NCBI RefSeq assembly: GCF_947087965.1
Contig: NZ_CAMUES010000005.1
Coordinates: 62,001-126,000, forward strand
Length of the DNA stretch: 64,000 bases
Direction of reading: 5' to 3'
DNA from: an uncultured Mobiluncus sp.
GTDB taxonomy: Bacteria > Actinomycetota > Actinomycetes > Actinomycetales > Actinomycetaceae
In this document: positions 53,235 to 60,994 of the stretch, piece by piece
How the letters are laid out: the number at the start of each line of letters is the position of its first letter
Numbering within the stretch: the stretch's first letter is position 1
Made by a program: the position numbers and the translations under genes
Notes under the pieces: generated by a model
What the model was told of the DNA's origin: nothing
Databases searched by the model: none
The model's input: only the letters and a program-made list of their open reading frames with translations

Positions 53235-53304
53235 TCATAGTTCTGCTGAAGTCAACACGCTTTAGCAGGGATTTTTATGGTTTGTGCTTCTAATCATAAA
53301 GAGA

Positions 53305-54528
53305 TTATTCGCGGAACTCGGGATGGTAAAAACTCAGCAAAATTGCCGCAGCTATCAGGACTGTGCAACATGTCATTGGTAGCCACGGAGAGAGTCCATA
53401 AAGTGCGGTGGAGGCTATCGGTGCCACTACATAGGCTGCACCATTGTTAGCATTAATCAACCCGGCCAGCCCACCTTGCTCTTCGGGCTTCATTTGCAAA
53501 GTAGGCGCCGTGTTGTAGCCAGGCATCGCCAGGCCTAGACCAAAGCCTGTCAAGATGCTGGCTACGATGAACAGTCCAAGATTTAGTGGATAAACCAAGA
53601 GCAGTAACCCGAGAAGAACGATTATTAATCCTCTTCTAAAGAGCTTTTTAGCACCCCAGTTTAACCTTGGAGCCACCAAGGCCTGCGCCAGTATCATCAC
53701 CACACCCATTATTGACATGCACAAAGCGGTGAGCCCTGCTGTTGCGCCGGCCGCTAGCTTCAAAACATCCTGCAGTAAAAAGCCGAAAAGTGTAGCCACG
53801 GTAGAAAAAGCGGTAAACATTAGGAAACCGCAAGCCAGGAACACGAATACTCTTGAATCAAAATAGGAAACTTTTGCCGGTTGACCGACTTTTTCTTCGC
53901 CACCTGTGGGTTTGAATGTTAGCAGCAAAACGGCAACGCCTAAAAGCATGACCAGAGGCATCACCAGCAAGGGCATCATGAAACCTCCTATAGCTGCAAG
54001 GCTGCCACCCAATAAGGCTCCAAGAATAGACGAGAATCCTTGTGCAGCGCCCAAGACTCCCAGACCTTTTACCCGTTGCGTCTCATTGTAGGTATGAGTC
54101 ACAACGTAGGTTTGCGCTGCTGGGGATACTGATGCGATGGCACCGCCGTACAACACGCCCCTAGTTATGACTACTCCTAGAATCAACGCTATGCCGGTGA
54201 GCAGACCCTTAAATCCTAGCCACACCACCATAGCGAATCCGCTTAGAGCCAGGATTCCGGCAAGCATGCCAATAAGCAAGATGCGCCGAGATCCCCACCG
54301 CAATGAGACCCGTCCCCACCTGGTGGAGGTAAGAGAGAACATGATGGCAGCTAACGAAATGGTGGCGCCAATGTGCCATTCCTTCAACCCGATTTCGCGC
54401 GACAGCGGAGCCAGAATTGGATTAAGAATCATCTGCCCCATATATGCCAGTAACACCGTCAAAAACAGGGGAAACAGTCCCGTTATTTTTGATTCGACTT
54501 TCTCGTTTCGTTCATTAGTGGCGCACAT
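53305..54528 (-). CDS. MFS efflux transporter (12-helix), regulated by adjacent TetR
   Basis: 407 residues from the ATG at 54528 with GGAAAGGATG before it; a longer in-frame start at 54558 would reach towards the operator. About 12 membrane helices, with WGRVSLRWGSRRILLIGM in the place of the motif-A loop between helices 2 and 3 and APRLNWGAKKLFRRG in the mirrored position. It belongs to the DHA1-like drug exporters. It is divergent from a TetR gene across a perfect 29-bp operator, the classical arrangement for inducible efflux. The pair sits between two IS21 remnants, so it probably arrived as passenger DNA. Confidence 0.82.
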   Translation of the reverse strand: MCATNERNEKVESKITGLFPLFLTVLLAYMGQMILNPILAPLSREIGLKEWHIGATISLAAIMFSLTSTRWGRVSLRWGSRRILLIGMLAGILALSGFAMVVWLGFKGLLTGIALILGVVITRGVLYGGAIASVSPAAQTYVVTHTYNETQRVKGLGVLGAAQGFSSILGALLGGSLAAIGGFMMPLLVMPLVMLLGVAVLLLTFKPTGGEEKVGQPAKVSYFDSRVFVFLACGFLMFTAFSTVATLFGFLLQDVLKLAAGATAGLTALCMSIMGVVMILAQALVAPRLNWGAKKLFRRGLIIVLLGLLLLVYPLNLGLFIVASILTGFGLGLAMPGYNTAPTLQMKPEEQGGLAGLINANNGAAYVVAPIASTALYGLSPWLPMTCCTVLIAAAILLSFYHPEFRE

Positions 54529-54568
54529 TAAAACATCCTTTCCAAAGTGAGCTACCAATCAAGCTGAA

Positions 54569-54597
54569 ACAATACTAGAACAATGTTCTAGTATTGT
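54569..54597. promoter_or_regulatory. Perfect 29-bp TetR operator
   Basis: Arms of 14 bp (ACAATACTAGAACA and its exact inverse) flank a single central A. Each arm contains an outward-reading TAGTAT, a good -10 box, so one repressor site covers both divergent promoters. It lies between the MFS and TetR starts. Autoregulated repression is expected. Confidence 0.88.
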
Positions 54598-54621
54598 CGA
54601 GGTCGAGGGTATGCTGTTTTC

Positions 54622-55323
54622 GTGGGAAATAAAGACAAGCGGGTAAACACGGGTAGACGCGCCCAGCTGACGCAGGAAAAGATCATGTACACCGCAATGG
54701 AACTGACCCGAGAGTGCGGTCTAGAAAAATGGTCGATTCGTGACCTTGCGCAGCGTCTGGGAGTAGTTCCCTCTGTCATCTACCACCATTACCAAAACCG
54801 TGACGCCATTACCGCTTCTGTAATAGGCGAGATCGCTAGCACCATCGAGCTACCGGACGAGCAGCTGGAATGGAAAGATTGGTTCATCTCCCTAGCAGAA
54901 AATGTCAGGCCCGTCTTTCTTGAATTTCCCGGAGTCACCGACAAACTGATGTATGGACATATGGACGCCGCGTTTATACCAATCTTGGAGGTGGCTTACG
55001 AAAAACTACGGGATGCTGGTTTTAGCAAGTACATTCACATCGCATACTCAATTATCATCAACACGATGCTGTGGAGCATTACTGCTCGCAACTTGCGCAG
55101 CCCAACCAAGCAGGAACAGCGCCACGACCTAGGCCAAATGATTACCCAACTTCAGCCCCTAGCTGCCTGCTCCACAACGCTGGCTGACATCATCCAGGGC
55201 TACTTAATTCCGCTAGCCAACCCGAAAAACGAAGATCGCATGAGTCAGGAATACTTTGAAATCATCATAGAAGTCGTACTCGCCGGTTTAGAGATAGCGA
55301 TCTTGCCTCGCGAAAACGCCTAA
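54622..55323 (+). CDS. TetR-family transcriptional repressor
   Basis: 233 residues from a GTG. The N-terminal HTH is clear: LTQEKIMYTAMELTRECGLEKWSIRDLAQRLGVVPSVIYHHYQNRDAITASVI. The C-terminal domain, about 150 helical residues including MYGHMDAAFIPILEVAYEKL and INTMLWSITARNLR, would form the ligand pocket and dimer interface. It most likely represses the divergent MFS exporter and itself through the 29-bp palindrome. The inducer is presumably the exported compound. Base composition is more AT-rich than the core genes. An IS21 left end begins 82 bases after its stop. Confidence 0.88.
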   Translation: MGNKDKRVNTGRRAQLTQEKIMYTAMELTRECGLEKWSIRDLAQRLGVVPSVIYHHYQNRDAITASVIGEIASTIELPDEQLEWKDWFISLAENVRPVFLEFPGVTDKLMYGHMDAAFIPILEVAYEKLRDAGFSKYIHIAYSIIINTMLWSITARNLRSPTKQEQRHDLGQMITQLQPLAACSTTLADIIQGYLIPLANPKNEDRMSQEYFEIIIEVVLAGLEIAILPRENA

Positions 55324-55405
55324 CGAACCCGTGAGCAAGAGAACTCATCAATACGCATAAAATATTGCCCAAAATCGCAAGACATCCAGCTAAGAGCAGA
55401 GCCTT

Positions 55406-55712
55406 TGTTAGTGGCATCTGAAATGTGAGCAGTTTTGGCATTTGAAAATTGAGCACTTCTGTCAGATTAGGAGTGTGATTTCGTTGCATGATTGGGATGT
55501 TATTCGGTCTTTGGCGCGGTCGGGTGTTCCGAAAGCGCAGATTGCTAGGGATTTGGGGTTGGCGCGTAACACGGTGGCGCGTGCTGTTAGGGCGGATTCA
55601 CAGTCGCGTTATCAACGGTCTGGGAGGGGTTCGTGTTTTGATGCTTACGAGACCAAAGTCGGCTCGTTGCTCCAGGAAACATCGCGTATGTCGGCAATGG
55701 TTATCGCGGAAT
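55406..55712 (+). mobile_element. istA: IS21-family remnant: left terminus and istA 5' end
   Basis: The left end starts TGTTAGTGGC at 55406. It is followed by two tandem units of the pattern TGGCATyTGAAAwkTGAGCAsTT, typical of IS21 ends and matching the right end at 52871. istA begins at the GTG at 55475 behind AGGAG. About 80 residues of IstA remain (DWDVIRSLARSGVPKAQIAR, then DLGLARNTVARAV, the HTH) before the frame passes into duplicated phosphoesterase sequence at about 55713. Confidence 0.82.
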
Positions 55713-56449
55713 GGATTGGCGAGCCTGGTCAGAGCAATCGGCTCCGCAGGTTGTTGGCCGATTCCGGTTGGCTGGACCTGAATAATGCGAACGGCAGCCT
55801 GGATGTGCGCGGGGTGCGCCTGGAGTTCAGCGGGGTCAACGACCCGCACGGACGCCGCGACCGTTATGTCGGTTTTGAGTCCGGCGGCTCGAGTTCACTA
55901 GGTTCGAGCGGTGGCGCGGGCCGGAGCGGTCAAGGTGGCGAGGTCGCGAGTGGCGAGGTCACAAGAGGTGATGGACCGCACCAGGGCGGGGCCAGCGCTG
56001 GTGGGTCGGGTAGAGCCGGGGTCACAAGGGGTGGTGTACCGCACCGGGGTGAGGTGAGCGCTGGTGAGGGCGGCTTTTCCAATGAATACTTGCGGGCCAC
56101 CGGCCGCAGCGTCCGTCTGGGACTGTCCCACGCCCCTTATGCGCGAGTGCTGAATCAGTTCCTCACAGACGGTACTGACCTGGTGTTTTGCGGGCACACG
56201 CACGGGGGGCAGGTTTGTTTGCCGGGAGGTCACGCCCTGGTGACGAACTGTGATTTGGATCCCCAGTTTGCCTCCGGCCTGTTCGAGTGGCAAGCCGATA
56301 CATGCCATGGAATCGAGAGCGGAACCGGGAAACCGGACCGGGCGAGCATGAGCGTCTGCGTCAGCCCCGGCCTGGGGACCTCGCCATTCACCCCCTGGCG
56401 GGTATTTTGCCCGCCCGTGGCCTACATCGTCGAGCTCGTCGCCGCCTAG
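55475..56449 (+). pseudogene. In-frame chimera of IstA N-terminus and metallophosphoesterase C-terminus
   Basis: 324 residues. The first 80 are the IS21 transposase HTH region. From IGEPGQSNRL onward the sequence is the second copy of the phosphoesterase C-terminal part, with GHTHGGQVCLP intact. The chimera lacks the phosphoesterase DTH, GD and GDHD motifs and the transposase DDE core, so neither activity is expected. The joint lies at a short shared GGATTGGCGAG. The frame is uninterrupted, so it may be expressed as a DNA-binding fusion or simply be young. The Gly/Ser-rich loop differs from copy 1 (SSSLGSSGGAGRSGQGGE). Confidence 0.8.
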
Positions 56450-56570
56450 GTTGAACTCGCAGAAAGCTCGCCCCCTGAACCACTGAGCAGCGTGCCGCTT
56501 GACCACTGGGCCGTTAGGCCGCACCAGCAATAACGACCCGAGCAATCGGGGTTTTCCTGCAGGGGGTTCA
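55713..56570 (+). repeat. Segmental duplication, copy 2
   Basis: Direct repeat of 51570-52448, ending at the same GGGGTTCA. The identical 3' part and diverged loop suggest either gene conversion of one half or rapid change in the repeat-rich loop. The remaining bases to the next ORF (56571-56717) are AT-rich with no recognisable feature. Confidence 0.95.
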
Positions 56571-56717
56571 GTGCATTCATTTTCAAAATTTCGCCCCTGG
56601 GGGTGGTTTCATAATGATTCCAGCGATGGAGAGTTTAGCAATCGCAAAGGAAAACAAGAGGCGTTCGTCTCCTTGAAGTCATAAAAAGATGTAACAGAAT
56701 GCGAGGGGGGTATGAAA

Positions 56718-56921
56718 ATGTCAGGACAAACTTTTGGCATCAAATCCTTGAAATCGCGGGAAAAATTAAAAAATCAACGGAGAAAAAGGATGCTCCCCCC
56801 ACACGTATATAGGTGTGTGGAAAATGATTGGCCAAAAAAGACCATCAGAAATTCCCCACACGATGTTGTTCAGAGATGGGACGGTCCCGGCTCAAAGCTC
56901 ACAGAAAGGACTCTGAAATGA
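56718..56921 (+). CDS. Possible small basic protein ahead of the HipA locus
   Basis: 67 residues from an ATG seven bases after GAGGGGGG; an ATG two codons earlier is too close to that site. The product is strongly basic (SLKSREKLKNQRRKR) with no signal or membrane helix. Its TGA overlaps the next start as ATGA, suggesting translational coupling. I recognise no family. It could be a small nucleic-acid-binding antitoxin-like protein, or a chance frame; base composition is AT-rich and coding signs are modest. Confidence 0.35.
   Translation: MSGQTFGIKSLKSREKLKNQRRKRMLPPHVYRCVENDWPKKTIRNSPHDVVQRWDGPGSKLTERTLK
56799..56820. promoter_or_regulatory. Inverted repeat around a TATATA box
   Basis: CCACAC at 56799-56804 and GTGTGG at 56815-56820 flank TATATA at 56806-56811, about 107 bases before the acidic small ORF. 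It looks like an operator overlapping a -10 box, as expected for a self-regulated toxin-antitoxin-type locus. It lies inside the putative basic ORF, so both may not be real. Confidence 0.35.
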
Positions 56922-57133
56922 GCGAAACAAAAGAAATCAGTGTTTACCCTTTGAGTGACTACCGCGAAGAGCTTCTCAAATTATGCCCTGAAGCATTGGA
57001 ATTTGCTGACTTGCAAGAGTACTTCGATTACGCATTCAAAGGTGACGATGCCTACTACGACGAGTGGGGGTATACACCTGTTCCGTGGGAGAAGGAATAC
57101 TGGGAGTTGGTATTCAACCGTGAGGATGCCTAG
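56918..57133 (+). CDS. Small acidic protein preceding HipA-like kinase
   Basis: 71 residues from the ATG at 56918 behind AGAAAGGACTC. It is strongly acidic and aromatic (YFDYAFKGDDAYYDEWGY, EKEYWELVFNREDA), with no HTH motif. It lies 18 bases before the HipA-like gene, the place where HipB normally sits. It might neutralise or modulate the kinase, or be a DNA-mimic-like protein, but nothing beyond charge and position supports this. I recognise no family. Confidence 0.6.
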   Translation: MSETKEISVYPLSDYREELLKLCPEALEFADLQEYFDYAFKGDDAYYDEWGYTPVPWEKEYWELVFNREDA

Positions 57134-57151
57134 AAGGAAAAGGAACGGACC

Positions 57152-58324
57152 ATGACTAACGTGTATTTTGGTGACTGTCAGGTCGGCTGGCTGAGCGGCC
57201 AGTTCCGGTACAGTCAGGAATGGTTGGAGTGGGAGGGTGCTTTCCCTGTGTCTGCCTCGATTCCCTTGCGTAACGGCAAGATTAAGGACATTCAGGGTAA
57301 GTCCATGAATTGGTTCATGGGGCTTATCCCGGAAAACATCGAATACAAGGTTTTGGCCTTAGCATTTCATGCCACTTCTTATGCTGATAGGGCCTTAGAG
57401 GTAATCGGTAAGGATACTGCGGGGGCGTTTTCTTTCTTTGAAAAGCAAACTCATCCGGAGCCGAAGCAGATGCCTCGTGTAACCACGAAGGCTAACATTG
57501 GTGAGCATCTGCGCAGAATCCGTGACAAGGTTTGCGGCCCGGACTATTTCTCGGCCTGCTTGTCGGGAAGTTTCCCGAAGACGACTTACGCTTTGGGTGA
57601 GAATGGGCGTTGGTATCTTCCGGCGTGGAATGTCCCCAGCACGCACATCTTCAAGCCCTCCATCAAGCGGACCCGTAACCTGGATTATGTTGAACATGTC
57701 GTCTCGCTGACGGCACGCCGTGTCGGCCTGGATGCTGTCGAAACGTCCCTGGAACAATTTGGTGGCACCCGCACGTTTGTTGCGAAACGCTACGACCGGG
57801 TGCGTGGCGCGGACGGAACGGTCGCACGTCTGCATCAAGAGGATTTGCTACAAGCCCTGGGGAAGGCCCGCTTCTTGAAGTACGACATCGCCATCCCTGA
57901 GCTGATGCAGACAATTCGTCGCCTGGACCCGGGGAGTGAGGTCGGGGCGTGGCTGCGGCTGGCGTTCTTTGTGGCGATAGGCAACACGGATGCGCACGCC
58001 AAAAATTGGGCCTTTTTGATTGACAAGGACGGACATCACTTGGCACCGGCCTACGATTTGATTTCCATGGCTGCCTACCCGGAATACGGGCCGAACCTTT
58101 CCATGCCGGTGGGTGAACAATCGGACTTTCAGAAGGTCGAGATGTCTGACTGGAGAGCGGTATCTGAGGTGACCGACGCGGACTGGAGCATGGTCAAGCA
58201 GGCGGTCGAGAAAGTCAACGACACAATAGGCGCGGCTTTTGATGCGGCACGCCTTGAGGTCGGGGCGGATAACAAGCAACTGGAATTGATTACAAAGCAC
58301 TTGAAAAGCAAAAGGAGGGGGTAG
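57152..58324 (+). CDS. HipA-like serine/threonine kinase
   Basis: 390 residues. HipA motifs: an N-terminal barrel (MTNVYFGDCQVGWLSGQF), a P-loop-like SGSFPKTTYALGENGRWYLP, RLHQEDLLQALG, the catalytic loop NTDAHAKNWAFLID and the metal-binding APAYDLISMAAY. HipA kinases phosphorylate translation factors such as glutamyl-tRNA synthetase and are restrained by HipB. No HipB-type HTH gene is adjacent; instead small acidic and basic ORFs precede it and a 119-residue protein follows. The ATG follows AAGGAAAAGGA. It begins the right-hand island. Confidence 0.88.
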   Translation: MTNVYFGDCQVGWLSGQFRYSQEWLEWEGAFPVSASIPLRNGKIKDIQGKSMNWFMGLIPENIEYKVLALAFHATSYADRALEVIGKDTAGAFSFFEKQTHPEPKQMPRVTTKANIGEHLRRIRDKVCGPDYFSACLSGSFPKTTYALGENGRWYLPAWNVPSTHIFKPSIKRTRNLDYVEHVVSLTARRVGLDAVETSLEQFGGTRTFVAKRYDRVRGADGTVARLHQEDLLQALGKARFLKYDIAIPELMQTIRRLDPGSEVGAWLRLAFFVAIGNTDAHAKNWAFLIDKDGHHLAPAYDLISMAAYPEYGPNLSMPVGEQSDFQKVEMSDWRAVSEVTDADWSMVKQAVEKVNDTIGAAFDAARLEVGADNKQLELITKHLKSKRRG

Positions 58325-58326
58325 TG

Positions 58327-58686
58327 ATGGAAAGAATCATAGTTACGCGGCGGGTCTGGGACAGAGAAACCGTCCAGGTTGGCGACATAGAGTTTGTGGT
58401 CGCAAAATCGGAAGGAAGAATCCGATACGGGCCCAACGGGGAACGCGCATCCAACCTTGACATACTCATTGGATGCGCCGAGTCGTATGGTCTCGACCGC
58501 GATGAGGCCCAGGAAATCGTCGAGGAAATGGTCGAGCTTGCTGGTCAGCACTTGGAGGAAGCGGCAGAGATGGCGGGCATACGTCCTGACCAATGCTCTG
58601 GCGTGCTGCATCCTGGTGTCTGGTCGGGGCATACCCTACCGACTTTCAAGACCAGCAGCATCTATGACTACGGTAAGGAGGGCTGA
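58327..58686 (+). CDS. Unknown small protein downstream of HipA
   Basis: 119 residues from the ATG at 58327; the HipA stop lies two bases before and AAAGGAGGGGG upstream gives a strong ribosome-binding site. The first third is strand-rich (VTRRVWDRETVQVGDIEFVV), the middle helical and acidic (DRDEAQEIVEEMVELAGQHLEEAAEMAG), and the tail is Gly/Ser-rich. No signal peptide and no HTH. Tight coupling with hipA makes it a candidate partner or substrate. I recognise no family. Confidence 0.65.
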   Translation: MERIIVTRRVWDRETVQVGDIEFVVAKSEGRIRYGPNGERASNLDILIGCAESYGLDRDEAQEIVEEMVELAGQHLEEAAEMAGIRPDQCSGVLHPGVWSGHTLPTFKTSSIYDYGKEG

Positions 58687-58689
58687 GCC

Positions 58690-59556
58690 GTGAGCAAGGC
58701 AACGAACGCAATACTGGAATACCCTGGGGACCGGCGCGTGGTCGCGACCGGGGTGAGACGCCTGGCCGTGTGCGGGGACTGGCACGCCAACGTGGGCTGG
58801 ATGGAGTTCGCCCTGAACCACATCGCCACCCAAAACATCGAACTGGTGGTGCACGTGGGCGACCTGGGATTTTTCCCGAACTGGGACAATGTTCCGGATG
58901 GTTTCCTCACCCCCATGAATGATCTTCTGGCCGAAAACGGGCTGCAGATGGTTTTCATTGACGGCAACCATGACGACCACTCCGTGCTCAAAAAACAAAG
59001 CCAAGACTATGAAAAACTCGACAGCCCTTTGCCCTCCTGGGACCGCATAACCTACATGCCTCGCGGCTCTCTGCTGGAGTTCCCAGAAGCAAGCCGGGAT
59101 TGGCGGCGTTGGTTGATGGTCGGTGGTGCGGCTTCAATAGACCGAGATATGCGTACCCCGGGTCTGGACTGGTGGCTCGATGAGGCGTTGACGGACACGG
59201 ACGTGGAACGCGCCAGCGCGTGGGAGGGCATCAATGTGCTGGTTGCGCACGATTGCCCTGCACTCAAGCACGATCCATTCGCCACTCTGGGGAAACCCGA
59301 ATGGGCCAGCTTCGAGGTCATGCGTTCCCTGGCCGCGAACCGCCAAAAGCTCGGTCGCATCATGACGGCCACCCACCCGCGTCTGGTCGTCCACGGCCAC
59401 TACCATAAGTATTACTACCAAATGCCCGAAGTCCCCGATGAACCAACCCTGCTTGGCCTGGATTGCGACGGAGCCAAAGACCCCGCAGACAACATCGAAA
59501 TCATCGACATAGTTGATGAGCCAGATGACGCAAAGGTCCCGGAAGATTGGGGATAG
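58690..59556 (+). CDS. Cytoplasmic metallophosphoesterase
   Basis: 288 residues from the GTG at 58690 with TAAGGAGGG before it. Calcineurin-like metal motifs: VCGDWHAN, VVHVGDLGF, DGNHDDH, VLVAHDCPAL and VVHGHYHKYYYQ. There is no signal peptide, unlike the ponA-linked phosphoesterase, and the two share only the fold. Such enzymes on actinobacterial islands are of unknown substrate; nucleotide, RNA-end or protein phosphatase activity is possible. It begins three bases after the previous stop, so it belongs to the hipA transcription unit. Confidence 0.85.
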   Translation: MSKATNAILEYPGDRRVVATGVRRLAVCGDWHANVGWMEFALNHIATQNIELVVHVGDLGFFPNWDNVPDGFLTPMNDLLAENGLQMVFIDGNHDDHSVLKKQSQDYEKLDSPLPSWDRITYMPRGSLLEFPEASRDWRRWLMVGGAASIDRDMRTPGLDWWLDEALTDTDVERASAWEGINVLVAHDCPALKHDPFATLGKPEWASFEVMRSLAANRQKLGRIMTATHPRLVVHGHYHKYYYQMPEVPDEPTLLGLDCDGAKDPADNIEIIDIVDEPDDAKVPEDWG

Positions 59557-59604
59557 AGAAGCACGTTCGTGGTATTACTATACCGGAATCGGAAGGATTA
59601 TAAC

Positions 59605-60276
59605 ATGATGTCTGTTGCTGAGTATGCGTCTCTAGCGGGGATAAGCCCGCGAGCGGTACGCCTGCGGGCTGAGGTAGGAACCTTGCTGGCACAAAAGGTC
59701 GGGCGCTCTTGGGTGGTGGATGATGTGGAGCGTCAACGTTTACGTCGGGGGATAAAGCCGTTTCGAGGACGCCCCCTGACGGCTGGGGGGTTTGAACGCC
59801 TGGCATTGTTCATCGATGATGACATGTCGGCTTTGACCCCGGAGTGGCGTCGGCGCGGCAAAATCCTGGCACGTCGCCTGCACGCAGAACCGTTGGACGA
59901 GTTGCGTCGCCTTGCCCCCGCCCGCAACGGCAATCTGCGCCTGTTTCGAGCCGACCCCGAAGCCATTGAGAGTCTCCGAAAGTCTAAAGAAACGCAACCC
60001 ACCGAGGTAAGTAACCACAGGCAAGAGGTATCGCCCGGGGGGACTATTGACCTCTATGTTCGGGAAAGTGACCTTGACCGGTTAGTCGGCGAGAGCGGAC
60101 TATTGCCGGTGCAAGACCTTGCTCGGGCCAACGTATTCCTGCGGGTTGTGGATGCGCTGCCGCGCCCGAGTATCCTGCGCTTGGCGGCGGATTTGCTCGA
60201 CTACAACAACCCGCGCACCGACGACCAAGCCGAGGCCTTGATTCGTGAGGCAACTGGGAAGGTGGTGGAGCGATGA
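59605..60276 (+). CDS. HTH-domain protein, likely antitoxin of a nucleotidyltransferase pair
   Basis: 223 residues from the ATG at 59605 after GGAAGGA; a second ATG follows directly. The N-terminus is a DNA-binding helix-turn-helix of excisionase/MerR-like type (SVAEYASLAGISPRAVRLRAEVGTLLAQKVGRSWVVD). The middle is basic with helical segments. The C-terminus (TIDLYVRESDLDRLVGESGLLP and ADLLDYNNPRTDDQAEALIREA) may bind the partner. Its stop overlaps the next start as ATGA. The order HTH protein then nucleotidyltransferase-like protein matches AbiE-type toxin-antitoxin systems. Function inferred. Confidence 0.7.
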   Translation: MMSVAEYASLAGISPRAVRLRAEVGTLLAQKVGRSWVVDDVERQRLRRGIKPFRGRPLTAGGFERLALFIDDDMSALTPEWRRRGKILARRLHAEPLDELRRLAPARNGNLRLFRADPEAIESLRKSKETQPTEVSNHRQEVSPGGTIDLYVRESDLDRLVGESGLLPVQDLARANVFLRVVDALPRPSILRLAADLLDYNNPRTDDQAEALIREATGKVVER

Positions 60277-60947
60277 TTCACTTGCAGACTTATGGGAAAC
60301 AGACTGCGTCTTGGCATGAGCTGGTGGACGTGGCCACGATGCGTGAGGCCGGGTTTACCGCGTTGGTTGGTGCACCCAGCGGGAACACGCATCGTTGGGT
60401 TCGCGGGGATGCGACCATTGACATCTTGGTACCGCGTGGTTTGAAGGAGGGGCGTTCTGATGGGCGGCGTCCGAGTGGAGGTTGGGTTACTACCGTTACC
60501 TCAGCGGGAGCGCAGTTCCTGTTGAAGCGTTCGAGCCCGGTCGAAGTCGAGGTTGCCGGGCGCACCGGGGTAATCCAAGTACCCGACCTTTTGGGCGCGA
60601 TATATGGCAAATGTTCAGCGCTGCTGAATGTTGGCGATAGCAAGCCCGACCGGCATCTGCAAGACACACTGCTGTTGGCGAGCGTCGCGGGACTGAATGA
60701 ATTTCGGGCTTTGCACAGTTTGACTGAGAACGAAATCAATCGACTGCGTGGGGGCCTGGCACTTGCCCTGCGTGAAAACTCCTACTGGGAGGAAACCCAC
60801 GAGGTAGTGGTTCGAGCCAAAGAATTCAGCACTGCAGTGGGGACATTTGCTGACTGGAGAACGGCACAAGCGAAAGGAGAATACTACGACGGTGTGATTT
60901 CCGTTCATTTGGGCATCAATACGGGCTCAGCTAGGCCGCTTAGATGA
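60273..60947 (+). CDS. Nucleotidyltransferase-like protein, possible AbiEii-type toxin
   Basis: 224 residues coupled to the HTH gene by ATGA. TIDILVPRGLKEGRSDGR carries a D-x-D-like acidic pair, and GVIQVPDLLGAIYGKCSALLNVGDSKPDRHLQDTLLLASV resembles the helical part of AbiEii/AbiGii or MNT-type nucleotidyltransferases, in which a Lys and a later Asp are conserved. The canonical GGxxLS motif near the N-terminus is not clear (ALVGAPSGNTHRWV stands there), so activity is uncertain. Probable phage-defence or toxin-antitoxin role by analogy only. Confidence 0.6.
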   Translation: MIHLQTYGKQTASWHELVDVATMREAGFTALVGAPSGNTHRWVRGDATIDILVPRGLKEGRSDGRRPSGGWVTTVTSAGAQFLLKRSSPVEVEVAGRTGVIQVPDLLGAIYGKCSALLNVGDSKPDRHLQDTLLLASVAGLNEFRALHSLTENEINRLRGGLALALRENSYWEETHEVVVRAKEFSTAVGTFADWRTAQAKGEYYDGVISVHLGINTGSARPLR

Positions 60948-60994
60948 AGAGCAAATCGACGCGATTATGCACAGGAATATGGAGGTAAGCAATC

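Noticed and set aside
51570..56570. Large direct repeats as attachment sites of an integrated element
   Set aside because: They begin inside a gene, are about 870 bp long, contain IS21 joints at one end, and no integrase is present; segmental duplication explains them better.
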